54,831 nucleotides of DNA, from the NCBI GenBank assembly GCA_029865485.1, contig JAOUGT010000003.1:1-54831 (forward strand), given 5' to 3'. The notes under the pieces were generated by a model. It had not been told where the DNA came from, ran no database searches, and was given only the letters and a program-made list of their open reading frames with translations. Every line of letters starts with the position of its first letter. Positions within the stretch are counted from its first letter, which is position 1. Shown piece after piece: positions 17,674 through 26,896 of the stretch. The DNA is from Nitrospira sp. GTDB lineage: Bacteria > Nitrospirota > Nitrospiria > Nitrospirales > Nitrospiraceae. Both the position numbers and the translations under genes were made by a program.

Positions 17674-18281
17674 TGGCCCGTCTGCCCTTCGCCTTCAAGG
17701 TGGATATGAGACCCCCCTTCGACCACACTACGTTCTTCTGTTAAATAAATGGTGATCTGCTTTCCGCTGACCCGTGCTCCCTTCTCCCAAGCCACAGGAT
17801 CACCCGTCAACACAACTTTCTCACCAGCCGCGAAATACACGGCCTTTTGGCAAGTGGCATTGCCATTTTCATATTTGATTCTGACGGGATGCATCTCTCC
17901 AATCGCTTCAACGCGATTCACCGAACGACTCGACATCGTTGGTCCTGGTTGGCCTGCTTGAGACATAGATGAAGGCTGAGCGGATTCACCCTGCTCAGGC
18001 CTCTTCCGCACCGTTGCCGCCCCCTCAGAGCTCTTTGGGTGGAACGACACCACCATCCGGTCAGAATGCACAACCAAGGAACCTCGCGTGAGCACCACCA
18101 TTCCTTCAAACACTGCCTGGCTATCCTGATTCCGTACCGTCATCCGGTTGGAAGTGATAGTCGTCGGAACGCCAGGTGCCTCTATGCCCCGCTTCAGACT
18201 CCCAGACTCAGATGCGGGAGAGGCTGTCGCAGGTCCCGGCAATAGAACACTAAGAAGCAGACACCAGATCCACATGGACAT
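17670..18281 (-). CDS. lptA: LPS transport periplasmic protein LptA
   Basis: Forms the periplasmic bridge carrying lipopolysaccharide from LptC to LptD. A signal peptide (WCLLLSVLLPGPATA) is followed by the OstA-like beta-jellyroll with repeats such as ITSNRMTVRNQDSQAVFEG and ARVSGKQITIYLTEERSVVEGG. A Ser/Gln/Pro-rich insert (about residues 100-130) is unusual. The start is uncertain: ATG at 18281 or 18275, or TTG at 18296. In each case it overlaps the end of lptC by about 25-47 bases, and its stop overlaps lptB. Confidence 0.88.
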   Translation of the reverse strand: MSMWIWCLLLSVLLPGPATASPASESGSLKRGIEAPGVPTTITSNRMTVRNQDSQAVFEGMVVLTRGSLVVHSDRMVVSFHPKSSEGAATVRKRPEQGESAQPSSMSQAGQPGPTMSSRSVNRVEAIGEMHPVRIKYENGNATCQKAVYFAAGEKVVLTGDPVAWEKGARVSGKQITIYLTEERSVVEGGSHIHLEGEGQTGQ

Positions 18282-18852
18282 CTTGGAGTATCTCAAACTC
18301 TTCCGATGATAGTCGCCCCATCAGCCCTTGCCCTCGAATCTCCAGCCCATGACCCACGATCCGAACTGGAGCGGTTGTCCGAATCTCTCGCACCGCCTCT
18401 ACCCATTCCAGTCGATTGGTATAAATGGTGTACCCGCTCCTTGTTTGCACGACGATGGGAGCTTCATGATTGGCCAGCACAAAATCTTTGGTTGCCGTAT
18501 TAAAGGTACCCTCTTCACCTTGGACGGTTACTTCATCTCCTGCTCCCCCATACAACGTAAGGACAACCTCACGCAGAACCGCCCGTTGTTCTTGCTCAAA
18601 GAGGCGTGCCTGCTTGGCTCGCACCTGCCATTCAATCGCCTCCCCTTTCGACTGCGTAAATGTAAACTCCCCTAGTTTCGCATCGGCGTCTTCAATTGTC
18701 TTTGATGAGATGGGTTCGCTGTTAGGAAATGACACTGCGTTTCTGGAGAGAAGGTAAGCAAGAAATATCGTCAGAAGTATGCTCAAGGAAAGAAGAGTCC
18801 GGCGCGCGATACTTTCCCACATATTTGAATGGTTCTCCACGCATAGGAACAT
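18250..18852 (-). CDS. lptC: LPS export protein LptC
   Basis: Bitopic inner-membrane protein that passes lipopolysaccharide from LptBFG to LptA. One N-terminal membrane helix (LLSLSILLTIFLAYLLS, about 20-36) precedes the LptC/OstA-like domain with EFTFTQSKGEAIEWQVRAKQA and the repeated pattern VTVQGEEGTFNTATKDFVL. Length 200 is near the usual 190. The start could be 18852 or 18822; both have weak ribosome sites. It is first in the lptCAB-rpoN-hpf-rapZ cluster, just after the ribosomal terminator. Confidence 0.88.
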   Translation of the reverse strand: MFLCVENHSNMWESIARRTLLSLSILLTIFLAYLLSRNAVSFPNSEPISSKTIEDADAKLGEFTFTQSKGEAIEWQVRAKQARLFEQEQRAVLREVVLTLYGGAGDEVTVQGEEGTFNTATKDFVLANHEAPIVVQTRSGYTIYTNRLEWVEAVREIRTTAPVRIVGHGLEIRGQGLMGRLSSEEFEILQDVHVDLVSAS

Positions 18853-18876
18853 GGATCCTCGCCTACATCTGGCACG

Positions 18877-18905
18877 ATCTTAGCATCTGATATTGATCAA
18901 GTAAA
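18877..18905 (-). promoter_or_regulatory. Possible promoter of the lpt-rpoN cluster
   Basis: TTTACT, 17 bases and TAAGAT (four of six matches each) lie between the rplQ terminator and lptC, pointing to lptC. A promoter is needed here because the terminator is strong, but this match is only moderate. Confidence 0.4.
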
Positions 18906-18916
18906 CGCCTCCTTGG

Positions 18917-18958
18917 AAAAGAAAAAAGGCTCCCCTGCCAAGAGGCAGGGGAGCCTTT
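18917..18958 (-). terminator. Intrinsic terminator after rplQ
   Basis: A perfect 15-bp GC-rich stem (AAAGGCTCCCCTGCC with its complement) and a four-base loop are followed on the minus strand by TTTTTTCTTTTCC. It lies 31 bases after the rplQ stop and closes the long S10-spc-alpha transcript. Confidence 0.95.
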
Positions 18959-18989
18959 AGAATGGTGACACTCCTTGTGCGTAACCGTA

Positions 18990-19421
18990 CTAGGAGGACG
19001 TGCTCTCCGCTGCTGGCGAAGACTGGGCTTGGCTTGCAGCTGACTTCTTCTGGGCCGTCGTGTCCTGACGAGTAACCAGTTCGATGGCTACCATTTCCGC
19101 AGCGTCTCCAATCCGACGACGAGTCTTAATGATTCTCGTATACCCGCCAGGTCGATCCTTAAATCGCGCGGCCACGTCGTCAAAAAGTTTCGAAACCACG
19201 GCCTTACTTCGAAGAAATCCCAAGGCTCTCCGTCGAGCAGGAAGCGTCCCTTCCTTCCCCAGCGTGATCATCCGATCAGTGAACCCTCTTATTTCCTTCG
19301 CTTTTGCTTCCGTTGTTTCAATGCGCTCCTGCTCCAACAATGATGTGACCATATTCCGGAAAAGGGCCCCTCTGTGTTTTGTCTGGCGACCGAGTTGTCG
19401 TCCTTTTTTTCTATGTCGCAC
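18990..19421 (-). CDS. rplQ: 50S ribosomal protein L17
   Basis: Large-subunit protein near the exit-tunnel side. [20 protein letters not shown] and the middle [17 protein letters not shown] are typical. It begins with GTG behind AAGGGG. The last 25 residues are a Ser/Ala/Gln-rich tail beyond the core fold, as in several other phyla. It ends the alpha operon after rpoA. Confidence 0.97.
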   Translation of the reverse strand: MRHRKKGRQLGRQTKHRGALFRNMVTSLLEQERIETTEAKAKEIRGFTDRMITLGKEGTLPARRRALGFLRSKAVVSKLFDDVAARFKDRPGGYTRIIKTRRRIGDAAEMVAIELVTRQDTTAQKKSAASQAQSSPAAESTSS

Positions 19422-19445
19422 GGTGTTCCCCTTGGCTAAGAGTCA

Positions 19446-20450
19446 TCATTCAGATTTTGGACTTCCGTTGTGTGGAGACGACGCCGCCTCAACCTTCGTC
19501 CCTAATGAAAGACCCATTTCAGTGAGAAGTTCCTTGATTTCATTGAGAGATTTCTTGCCAAAGTTCTTCGTCCGTAGCATCTCCCCCTCAGACTTTTGGA
19601 CAAGATCGGCGATTGTCTTGATATTCGCATTCTTCAGACAATTAGCGGCCCGAACAGATAACTCCAATTCATTCACACTACGCGAAAGATTCTTATTTAT
19701 CTCTCGATGGGATTCTTCATACCCGACCTCGCTCTTGCCTTCATTGCGCTCTTCGGGGTTGATGAAGATATCCAAGTGTTCACGTAAGATGCCCGCGGCC
19801 GTGGACAGCGCATCCCTGGGGCTGATTGTGCCGTCGGTCCAGATCTCCATCGCCAGTTTGTCATAGTCCGTCATACGACCAACGCGTGCATTTTCCACAT
19901 GAAAATTGACCCGCTTGATCGGAGAAAACACTGAGTCGATGGCAATCACACCAATCGGTAACCCTTCTTCCTTGTTGCGTTCCGCGGGGACATACCCGCG
20001 CCCATGCTTGACCGTCATCTCAATATCCAACGTGGCATCCTTGTCAAGGGTCGCAATATGCAAATCCGGGGTCAGAATGGTCACCTCAGCGTCGTGAAGA
20101 ACATCTGAGCCCTTCGCTTCTCCTGGCCCCTTCTTCTTCAAACGAATAGTCTTGGGTTTATCCGTATGAAGCGCCAACCGTAGGCTCTTGATATTCAAGA
20201 TAATCGCCGTGACATCTTCTGTTACGCCGGAGATGGTTGAAAACTCATGGACCACCCCCTCGATCTTCACGGTGGTCACCGCAGCTCCCGTAAGCGAGGA
20301 CAACAAAATGCGACGGAGGGCGTTACCAATCGTGGTACCGAACCCCCGTTCAAACGCTTCCGTTGTGAAGCGGCCGAATGTGGGGGATTGTGTATCTTTG
20401 TCGACTTCCACCCGCATTGGGATCTGAAAGTCCTTCATCGCTTTGATCAT
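19446..20450 (-). CDS. rpoA: RNA polymerase alpha subunit
   Basis: Alpha dimer that nucleates RNA polymerase and contacts activators and UP elements. The N-terminal assembly domain (about 1-230, with RGFGTTIGNALRRILLSSL) and the C-terminal domain (about 255-320, ELSVRAANCLKNANIKTIADLV) are complete. The start at 20450 (MIKAMKDF) follows GGAGGG; the longer track ORF includes eleven codons upstream of this site. 334 residues. Confidence 0.98.
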   Translation of the reverse strand: MIKAMKDFQIPMRVEVDKDTQSPTFGRFTTEAFERGFGTTIGNALRRILLSSLTGAAVTTVKIEGVVHEFSTISGVTEDVTAIILNIKSLRLALHTDKPKTIRLKKKGPGEAKGSDVLHDAEVTILTPDLHIATLDKDATLDIEMTVKHGRGYVPAERNKEEGLPIGVIAIDSVFSPIKRVNFHVENARVGRMTDYDKLAMEIWTDGTISPRDALSTAAGILREHLDIFINPEERNEGKSEVGYEESHREINKNLSRSVNELELSVRAANCLKNANIKTIADLVQKSEGEMLRTKNFGKKSLNEIKELLTEMGLSLGTKVEAASSPHNGSPKSE

Positions 20451-20525
20451 GACCCACCCTCCATACCATCGAGTGACAAACACATTGACAGCATCACCTA
20501 ACCAACCGACACCCAGACCGGTGGG

Positions 20526-21152
20526 TTATCGAGAGTATAATTCCACCACCATCTGCTCGTTCACTGGCAACGCAATCTGGTCCTTCGCTGGAAGCGCACG
20601 AACAATACCTTTGAACGCTCCTCGATCAAGTTCCAACCAGTCGGGAATTCCACGACTATCAACAGAATCCAAAGCTGCCTGAATCATGATTAGATCTCGA
20701 CTTCGTTCTCGAACCTCGATCACATCGCCCGGCTTCACTAGCGCGCCGGCCACTGTAATCTTTTTCCCATTCAATGTGAAATGACCATGGCTGACCAGCT
20801 GACGAGCTTGCTTGCGCGAAGCCCCGAATCCAAGACGATAGGCCACGTTGTCCAGCCGGCATTCGAGGAGACGCAACAAGGCGTCTCCCGTCACTCCAGT
20901 CTGTCGTTCAGCCCGCTCGAATACGCCACGAAATTGGCACTCCTGAAGACCATAGATCCGACGGAGTTTTTGCTTCTCGCGAAGCTGCAAGCTATAGTCA
21001 GATGTTCGTTGGCGCCCCTGGCCATGTTGTCCAGGGGGATAGCTCCGGCGTTCGATCGCACATTTTTCTGTCATGCAGCGGGTGCCCTTCAGAAAGAGCT
21101 TTTCGCCTTCGCGCCGACACAACCGACAGACTGGACCACGATACTTTGCCAC
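20526..21152 (-). CDS. rpsD: 30S ribosomal protein S4 (zinc-binding type)
   Basis: Primary 16S rRNA binder at the 5' domain and mRNA entry. The N-terminus has four cysteines (C9, C12, C26, C31) in the zinc-ribbon arrangement of C+ type S4, and the S4 RNA-binding domain follows (RLDNVAYRLGFGASRKQARQLV). GTG start behind GAGGAGG. In E. coli S4 represses the alpha operon; the 89-base gap upstream may serve this here. Confidence 0.98.
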   Translation of the reverse strand: MAKYRGPVCRLCRREGEKLFLKGTRCMTEKCAIERRSYPPGQHGQGRQRTSDYSLQLREKQKLRRIYGLQECQFRGVFERAERQTGVTGDALLRLLECRLDNVAYRLGFGASRKQARQLVSHGHFTLNGKKITVAGALVKPGDVIEVRERSRDLIMIQAALDSVDSRGIPDWLELDRGAFKGIVRALPAKDQIALPVNEQMVVELYSR

Positions 21153-21179
21153 TGATGCCTCCTCGGAAAAGAGCTGCCC

Positions 21180-21226
21180 GAGTCGTTGACTATCGCGTCA
21201 CCTGAAATCGAAAACTCCTACGACTC
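21180..21226 (-). promoter_or_regulatory. Possible hairpin in the rpsK-rpsD gap
   Basis: GAGTCGT and ACGACTC, a perfect 7-bp pair, enclose 33 bases in the leader just upstream of rpsD. It could be a site for S4 feedback, but the stem is short and long-range, so it is tentative. Confidence 0.25.
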
Positions 21227-21241
21227 ATTCGCTCGCATGAA

Positions 21242-21625
21242 TTAGACTCGACGTCGCTTGGGTGGACGGCACCCATTATGCGGTATCGGCGTAACATCGC
21301 GAATCAAATTGATTCGCAACCCTGCCCCCTGTAAGGATCGAATCGCCGACTCTCGCCCAGAACCAGGTCCATTCACATACACATCGACCTGGCGCATGCC
21401 GCTTTCCATCGCTTTTCTCGCTGCCGCTTCTCCGGCACGCTGAGCGGCAAACGGCGTACTCTTGCGCGAACCTTTGAACCCTTGATTCCCTGCACTTGCC
21501 CATACCACGGTATTTCCGCTCATATCGGTGATGGTCACAATGGTGTTATTGAATGACGCCTGAACATGAGCCACTCCACTCTGAACGATCCGGCGCTCTT
21601 TCTTTTTGCCCTTTTTCACACTCAT
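21242..21625 (-). CDS. rpsK: 30S ribosomal protein S11
   Basis: Platform protein that contacts mRNA near the E site. The body [21 protein letters not shown] and the C-terminal [15 protein letters not shown] are typical; the N-terminal isoaspartate asparagine in HNGCR is present. ATG follows GAGGAGAGA. Length 127 is normal. Confidence 0.98.
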   Translation of the reverse strand: MSVKKGKKKERRIVQSGVAHVQASFNNTIVTITDMSGNTVVWASAGNQGFKGSRKSTPFAAQRAGEAAARKAMESGMRQVDVYVNGPGSGRESAIRSLQGAGLRINLIRDVTPIPHNGCRPPKRRRV

Positions 21626-21652
21626 ACTCTCTCCTCTCGGTGGTGGAGTAGA

Positions 21653-22051
21653 TTACGCACGGGGCCCTGATTTGGCTGCTGTTGGTCTTGGCTTACTACT
21701 CACACCGGCCCGACGTCCTTTCCGGGTTCTCGCATTGGTCTTGGTCCTCTGACCTCGAACAGGCAAGCCCTTTCGATGTCGAAGGCCTCGGTAAGTCCCG
21801 GTGTCAACCAATCGCTTGATATTTAACGATACCTCTTTCCGAAGATCACCCTCTACTCGATAATCACGTTCAATAATTTCACGCAATTTGACAATCTTGT
21901 CTTCACTCAAATCGTTCACGCGAACGGCTCCATCAACCCCAGCTTCAGCCAGGATCTGCTGAGCTGCAGCGCGTCCAATCCCGTAGATATACGTCAACCC
22001 GATGTCCGTCCGCTTATTCCTTGGTAAATCGACACCAGCAATACGTGCCAT
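21653..22051 (-). CDS. rpsM: 30S ribosomal protein S13
   Basis: Head protein forming bridge B1 with L5 and touching P-site t[17 protein letters not shown] begins the protein, and the basic tail [13 protein letters not shown] is the tRNA-contact tail, here about ten residues longer than in E. coli (132 aa). The start at 22051 follows TTTGGAGGA; the track start seven codons earlier is not used. Confidence 0.98.
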   Translation of the reverse strand: MARIAGVDLPRNKRTDIGLTYIYGIGRAAAQQILAEAGVDGAVRVNDLSEDKIVKLREIIERDYRVEGDLRKEVSLNIKRLVDTGTYRGLRHRKGLPVRGQRTKTNARTRKGRRAGVSSKPRPTAAKSGPRA

Positions 22052-22153
22052 TCTTCCTCCAAATACGAGCATCAGGTGCGAGCCAATACGCTAGCACTGC
22101 TCTCCTAACTCTCCATTTTCAGAACTCAACATCACTGTGCGACCTCACCACGG

Positions 22154-22267
22154 CTATCCTTGTCGCTGCTTATGTCGCGGGTTCTTACAGAGAATACGCA
22201 CGACACCACGACGACGCACCACCTTGCACTTTGCGCAAATAGGCTTCACTGACGACTTGACCTTCAT
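22154..22267 (-). CDS. rpmJ: 50S ribosomal protein L36 (zinc-binding)
   Basis: Too short for the ORF track. The 37 residues [20 protein letters not shown] and on contain C11, C14, C27 and H32, the zinc ligands of C+ L36. GAGGAT lies upstream of the ATG. It is placed between infA and rpsM as in most bacteria. Confidence 0.97.
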   Translation of the reverse strand: MKVKSSVKPICAKCKVVRRRGVVRILCKNPRHKQRQG

Positions 22268-22285
22268 AACAATCCTCAACTCCCG

Positions 22286-22504
22286 TTACTTAAATCGATA
22301 GGTGATTCGACCTCTGGTCAAATCGTACGGAGACATCTCTACGGTGACTTTATCACCTGGCAGAATCCGAATAAAATGCATACGCATTTTCCCGGAAATA
22401 TGAGCCAATATGACATGACCGTTTTCAAGCTTGACTCGAAACATGGCATTGGGAAGCGTCTCGGCGACAGAACCTTGAACCTCAATGATATCTTCTTTTG
22501 CCAT
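22286..22504 (-). CDS. infA: Translation initiation factor IF-1
   Basis: A 72-residue OB-fold (S1-like) protein that blocks the ribosomal A site during initiation. [22 protein letters not shown] and GRITYRFK are characteristic. The ribosome binding site is weak (ACGGAT). It follows map by 33 bases and precedes rpmJ by 18. Confidence 0.98.
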   Translation of the reverse strand: MAKEDIIEVQGSVAETLPNAMFRVKLENGHVILAHISGKMRMHFIRILPGDKVTVEMSPYDLTRGRITYRFK

Positions 22505-22537
22505 ATCCGTAACGGTACTTTCTTAAGAACGTGTAGT

Positions 22538-23296
22538 CTAAGGCTTCTCCAGCTGACTCAAGATACGAGCTGCGCCCGTTGGCTGTATGGCAATCGTATG
22601 TTCAAAGTGCGCTGATACACTCCCATCCACAGTGACCGCCGTCCATCGATCATCGAGCACCCGAACGGCACTGCGTCCCATGTTTACCATCGGCTCAATC
22701 GCCAAAACCATTCCGGACTGTAAGCGAGGCCCTTGTCCAGATTTTCCGTAGTTCGGGACTTGAGGCTCTTCGTGCAATTGCCGTCCAATCCCGTGACCCA
22801 CAAACTCAGTAACGACTGAAAACCCAGCCGCCTCTACGTGCAACTGCACTGCATGGGAAATATCCGACAAACGATTGCCGACGACTGCCCGCTGTATTCC
22901 AAGATAGAGAGCTTGTTTTGTCACTCGAACCAGCTTCTCGGTTTCCGGAGCAATACGACCAACGGCAACGGTCACGGCAGAATCACCGTAAAATCCCCCA
23001 ACAATCGCCCCAAGATCCAACCCAATGATATCTCCGTCCTTGAGCTTGCGTCCCGAGGGGATACCGTGAACTACCTGCTCATTCACAGAAGCGCAGAGCG
23101 TCTTCGGGTAATTTCTATAACCTTTAAATGCCGGAATTGCACCGCGCGCCCGAATTTCCCTTTCGGCGATCGCATCGAGTTCGTCGGTACTAACACCAGG
23201 ACGCACCGCCTCTTTTACGATGTCCAACGCCTCTGCCACCACCCGTGAAGCCGCCGCCATAACCTCGATTTCGGCTGGCGTTTTCAGAATGATCAT
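22538..23296 (-). CDS. map: Methionine aminopeptidase type I
   Basis: Removes the initiator methionine from new proteins. The pita-bread fold shows its five metal ligands: Asp in GLDLGAIVGG, Asp in FYGDSAVTV, His in VGHGIGRQLHE, Glu in AIEPMVN and Glu in FEHTIAI. The substrate-site His is in VVHGIPSG. Its ATG overlaps the adk stop (ATGA). Length 252 is normal for the type without an N-terminal zinc domain. Confidence 0.97.
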   Translation of the reverse strand: MIILKTPAEIEVMAAASRVVAEALDIVKEAVRPGVSTDELDAIAEREIRARGAIPAFKGYRNYPKTLCASVNEQVVHGIPSGRKLKDGDIIGLDLGAIVGGFYGDSAVTVAVGRIAPETEKLVRVTKQALYLGIQRAVVGNRLSDISHAVQLHVEAAGFSVVTEFVGHGIGRQLHEEPQVPNYGKSGQGPRLQSGMVLAIEPMVNMGRSAVRVLDDRWTAVTVDGSVSAHFEHTIAIQPTGAARILSQLEKP

Positions 23297-23949
23297 GCCG
23301 CGTGGTATACCGACAAAGTGCGGACAAGTTCTTGATAGACAACCTCAACCGGTTCAGCGCCATTGAGATGGGACAATAACTGCCTCTGCTCATAGAAGCT
23401 GATCAAAGGAGCGGTCTGTTCCTCATACACTTTGAGACGCATCTCAACGGCCTCCCGTTGATCGTCACTTCGCTGGACCAACAGCTCTCCACATCGGTCA
23501 CAAGCAGTGCCATCCCCAGACGGAGCAAAATCCACGTGATAGGTAGCCTGACACTTCGGACAACTGCGGCGTCCACTCAATCGCTTTATGATCTCTTCCC
23601 TTGAGACTCTAAAGTTAATGACTCGATCGAGTCGGATACCCTGCCCATCCAACACGTCACTAAGAGCTTCGGCCTGAGGCACGGTTCTAGGGAATCCATC
23701 AAGAACAAAGCCCTTTGACTTGGATAATTCCGTCAGTTTCTCTCTCACTAACCCAATAACGACCGAATCAGGAACAAGACACCCCCGATCCATATGCCCC
23801 TTTGCTTCCAAACCCAGCGGTGTCTGATTGCGAACAGCGGCTCGCAGTAAATCACCGGTTGAAATCTTCGCAAGCTGGTACTCGGCCACAACTTTCTCTG
23901 CCTGGGTGCCTTTACCGACACCGGGAGCCCCAAGAAATACGACCCTCAT
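23293..23949 (-). CDS. adk: Adenylate kinase (zinc-lid form)
   Basis: Interconverts 2 ADP with ATP and AMP. The P-loop GAPGVGKGT is at 7-15, the NMP-binding region follows, and the long LID (about 125-160) has CPKC and CDRC, a Cys4 zinc site typical of Gram-positives and several Gram-negative phyla but not E. coli. The DGFPRT motif is intact. 218 residues. It starts two bases after the secY stop. Confidence 0.97.
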   Translation of the reverse strand: MRVVFLGAPGVGKGTQAEKVVAEYQLAKISTGDLLRAAVRNQTPLGLEAKGHMDRGCLVPDSVVIGLVREKLTELSKSKGFVLDGFPRTVPQAEALSDVLDGQGIRLDRVINFRVSREEIIKRLSGRRSCPKCQATYHVDFAPSGDGTACDRCGELLVQRSDDQREAVEMRLKVYEEQTAPLISFYEQRQLLSHLNGAEPVEVVYQELVRTLSVYHAA

Positions 23950-23951
23950 GG

Positions 23952-25271
23952 CTAGGAGCTTCTCCCTCTCAATGGAGCCATGCCCTTTCCCAGAAACCCA
24001 TCATAATTGCGCATCAGCATATGCGACTCTATTTGTTGAGCCGTATCCAAACCCACCCCAATAACAATCAGTAACGACGTGCCGCCAAAATAAAACGGCA
24101 CATTGAGCTTGTAAATCAGAAGCTCGGGGATTACACACACGATGGCGAGATAGATGGCTCCGGCAAAGGTAATCTTCGTTAATACTCCGTAGATATAGTC
24201 GGAGGTTCTTTGACCAGGCCGAATTCCTGGGATAAACCCCCCATACTTCTTCATATTGTCGGCCATATCCACAGGATTGAGAACGACTGCAGTGTAGAAG
24301 AAGCAAAAGAATACAATTAACCCGACATACATCAACGTGTAGAGAAGTGAACCCGGTGCCAGCTGAGTTCCAATGGCTTTCACCCATGGAGTCTCAAAAA
24401 ACCCCGCGATCGTTGCAGGGAAGGCAATAATCGATGACGCGAATATTGGGGGGATGACACCAGCTGTATTGATCTTCAACGGGATATGCGTGCTTTGCCC
24501 ACCATAGACACGTCGTCCAATCACCCGTTTTGCATATTGGACCGGTATTTTGCGACGACCACTCTCCAAAAAGACAATGGCAGCAACCACGGCGACCATC
24601 AACAGCGCCAGCCCAACCAGCAAGAAGGCATTGAGCTGACCAATCTCGTAGAGGTTGTAGGTCTGAGCCACTGCTGAAGGCAGTCTGGCCACAATCCCTG
24701 AAAAAATGATCAATGAGATTCCGTTGCCAATACCTCGTTCGGTAATTTGCTCACCCAACCACATCAAAAACCCTGTACCAGCAGTCAGGGTGATGACTGT
24801 CATCAGACGGAAGCCCCATCCCGCATTCAAAACAAAGGCCCCTTGATTCATTTGTTCGAGACCGACGGCGATGCCAAATCCTTGAATCAGAGCAATGCCG
24901 ATCGTACCGAATCGTGTGTATTGAATAATTTTCTTGCGCCCACGCTCCCCTTCTTTAGCGAGTTTCGTTAAATGGGGGATGACGACTGTCAACAGCTGAA
25001 GAATAATTGAGGCGCTGATATAGGGCATGATGCCCAGCGCGAAGATCGTCAACCGAGACAGTGAGCCACCGGAAAAAATGTCCAGGAACCCAAGTAACGA
25101 TCCCCCTTGCTTTTGAAGAAAATCGGAAAGGGCGTCGCCGTTGATACCTGGCGTTGGGATGTGGGAACCGATGCGATAGACAACCAACATCCCGAGCGTA
25201 AACAACACACGAGTGCGCAACTCGGGAATTTTGAAGATATTCTGGAAACTAGTCAGCAGACGTTCAAGCAC
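23952..25271 (-). CDS. secY: Protein translocase subunit SecY
   Basis: Central channel of the Sec translocon, ten membrane segments. I place the start at a GTG (25271) that gives the usual LERLLTSFQNIFKIPELR N-terminus. The track start is a TTG five codons earlier. The GTG overlaps the rplO stop by eight bases (GTGCTTGA), so translation is probably coupled. The plug and pore regions, PGINGDALSDF and VKNMKKYGGFIPGIRPG-like DNMKKYGGFIPG, are present. 439 residues. Confidence 0.96.
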   Translation of the reverse strand: MLERLLTSFQNIFKIPELRTRVLFTLGMLVVYRIGSHIPTPGINGDALSDFLQKQGGSLLGFLDIFSGGSLSRLTIFALGIMPYISASIILQLLTVVIPHLTKLAKEGERGRKKIIQYTRFGTIGIALIQGFGIAVGLEQMNQGAFVLNAGWGFRLMTVITLTAGTGFLMWLGEQITERGIGNGISLIIFSGIVARLPSAVAQTYNLYEIGQLNAFLLVGLALLMVAVVAAIVFLESGRRKIPVQYAKRVIGRRVYGGQSTHIPLKINTAGVIPPIFASSIIAFPATIAGFFETPWVKAIGTQLAPGSLLYTLMYVGLIVFFCFFYTAVVLNPVDMADNMKKYGGFIPGIRPGQRTSDYIYGVLTKITFAGAIYLAIVCVIPELLIYKLNVPFYFGGTSLLIVIGVGLDTAQQIESHMLMRNYDGFLGKGMAPLRGRSS

Positions 25272-25713
25272 CGCCGATAACCTCAACTCTCCCGCCAGCC
25301 GCTTGAATCTTCGCTTCCGCTGATTTACTAAACTTGTGCGCCTGAACGACCAGCGACTTCTTCAACTCGCCGACGCCAAGAATCTTAATAGGTAATCGTT
25401 TTCGCTTGACCAATCCGGCATCGACCATGGCCTGAGGAGTAACTGTCCCATCCCCCGTCCACTGTTCAAAACTCTTCAGATTGACGATGGCATACTCGAT
25501 CCGTGATGGATTCGTAAAACCAAACTTGGGCAGCCTTCTGACCAATGGCATTTGACCGCCCTCAAACCCTGGCCGCTTTCCGCCACCAGACCTCGCCAAC
25601 AGGCCCTTATGCCCTTTCGTCGCTGTCTTACCGTGGCCTGAACCAGGACCTCGCCCAATTCGTTTTCGTCGTTTTTTCGACCCTGGTGCCGGAGCCAAAT
25701 CATGAAGGTTCAT
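25264..25713 (-). CDS. rplO: 50S ribosomal protein L15
   Basis: MNLHDLAPAPGSKKRRKRIG starts the Gly/Arg/Lys-rich extended arm, which runs through the 23S core; the globular domain follows (NLKSFEQW, VVQAHKFSKSAEAKI). 149 residues. ATG overlaps the rpmD stop by ATGA and its own end overlaps secY. Confidence 0.97.
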   Translation of the reverse strand: MNLHDLAPAPGSKKRRKRIGRGPGSGHGKTATKGHKGLLARSGGGKRPGFEGGQMPLVRRLPKFGFTNPSRIEYAIVNLKSFEQWTGDGTVTPQAMVDAGLVKRKRLPIKILGVGELKKSLVVQAHKFSKSAEAKIQAAGGRVEVIGGA

Positions 25714-25928
25714 GGACGTCCAACCTCGAGTAAATAGCCAACTTTTCGAATCATTCCTTGAACTTGGGGTGTGTCTGGATGGATCACTGTCTGACGAATA
25801 TGCCGCAGGCCCAAGCCTCGCAGGACCAGGCGATGGCCCTCCGGTGTGCCAATCGGACTACGTCGCAGAGTCACCCGCACACGCTGTCCCTGTGATACCG
25901 CAGTTTTTTTTGACGCTGTTGCTCCCAT
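25710..25928 (-). CDS. rpmD: 50S ribosomal protein L30
   Basis: Small protein with VRVTLRRSPIGTPEGHRLVLRG-type core (SPIGTPEGHRLVLRGLGL) and VIHPDTPQVQGMIRKVGYLL. A Thr/Ser/Lys-rich N-terminal extension of about 12 residues makes it 72 aa, longer than the usual 60. It shares the base pair TAATG with the end of rpsE. Confidence 0.95.
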   Translation of the reverse strand: MGATASKKTAVSQGQRVRVTLRRSPIGTPEGHRLVLRGLGLRHIRQTVIHPDTPQVQGMIRKVGYLLEVGRP

Positions 25929-26437
25929 TACGCTGTCGCCCTTTCCCGCCCTTCACCCGCCGCTTGCCGACGGAAACGAAGCACATCATCGATATTTCTC
26001 AATTGCATGAGACCGTCGAGTGTAGCACGAACCGCATTGAATGGATTCCCACGTCCCAAGGTCTTTGCGATAACATTGTGAGCTCCGACCAATTCGACCA
26101 CGGCACGAACCGCGCCTCCGGCAATGATGCCTGTCCCATCCACCGCAGGCTTTAGCAGCACATGCTCTGCGCCGAAAAGCCCATGAACCTCATGTGGAAT
26201 CGTTCCACCCTTAAGCGGAACATGAATCAAATGTTTTTTGGCCTGTTCCACGGCCTTTGAAATCGCAACAGGCACTTCAGCAGCCTTCCCCTTGCCAATC
26301 CCCACCCATCCGTGGCCATCACCGACAACCACGAGGGCACAGAAATTAAACCGCTTGCCGCCCTTAACAACTTTGGCCACGCGGTTGATAAACACGACTT
26401 TATCTTTCAGACTCAGTTCATCGGGATTGACTCGCAC
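25928..26437 (-). CDS. rpsE: 30S ribosomal protein S5
   Basis: Helps decoding accuracy and mRNA helicase activity at the entry site. The double-stranded RNA-binding-like domain ([20 protein letters not shown]) and the C-terminal domain ([13 protein letters not shown]) are complete. It begins with GTG, seven bases after AGGGG. 169 residues. Confidence 0.97.
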   Translation of the reverse strand: MRVNPDELSLKDKVVFINRVAKVVKGGKRFNFCALVVVGDGHGWVGIGKGKAAEVPVAISKAVEQAKKHLIHVPLKGGTIPHEVHGLFGAEHVLLKPAVDGTGIIAGGAVRAVVELVGAHNVIAKTLGRGNPFNAVRATLDGLMQLRNIDDVLRFRRQAAGEGRERATA

Positions 26438-26521
26438 GCTCGCACCCCTCAGTCCAAATATTCTGTTAAACTCCGGAATAGAGAATCATCGAAGACTCTC
26501 TCCATACATGCCAATCAAGGT

Positions 26522-26887
26522 CTAAAACCGAAGGCCACCCTCACGAGAGGCATCGGCCAGCGCCTTGATGCGGCCATGATACATCCGCCCGCCACGATCA
26601 AAAACCACGTCCGTAACTTTCGCAGCCTTGGCTCGATCTGCAAGCAATTTCCCGACGGCCTTAGCTGCCTCAATTCCACCGGTCGACTTGACCGACGTGC
26701 GGATTGATTTATCAAGGGACGAAGCAGCGGCGAGGGTGGCTCCTCGAACGTCATCGATAACCTGAGCGTAAATATGAGCCGTGCTCCTAAACACGTTCAG
26801 GCGCGGACGCTCAGTGGTCCCAAAAATAGCTTGACGCACACGTTGACGTCGCCGGTTAAGCTGTTGAACTTTATCTGCAGCATTCAT
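26522..26887 (-). CDS. rplR: 50S ribosomal protein L18
   Basis: Binds 5S rRNA with L5. [24 protein letters not shown] and [23 protein letters not shown] are family marks. The ATG at 26887 (MNAADKV) follows TAGGA; the track start is a TTG two codons earlier. 121 residues. An 84-base gap separates it from rpsE. Confidence 0.97.
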   Translation of the reverse strand: MNAADKVQQLNRRRQRVRQAIFGTTERPRLNVFRSTAHIYAQVIDDVRGATLAAASSLDKSIRTSVKSTGGIEAAKAVGKLLADRAKAAKVTDVVFDRGGRMYHGRIKALADASREGGLRF

Positions 26888-26896
26888 TGTCAATTC

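Noticed and set aside
20451-20483. Longer track starts (rpoA, rpsJ, rplD, rplB, rplK, rplN, fusA and others)
   Set aside because: They lack a ribosome site and extend into the gene upstream; internal starts with good sites match family lengths.
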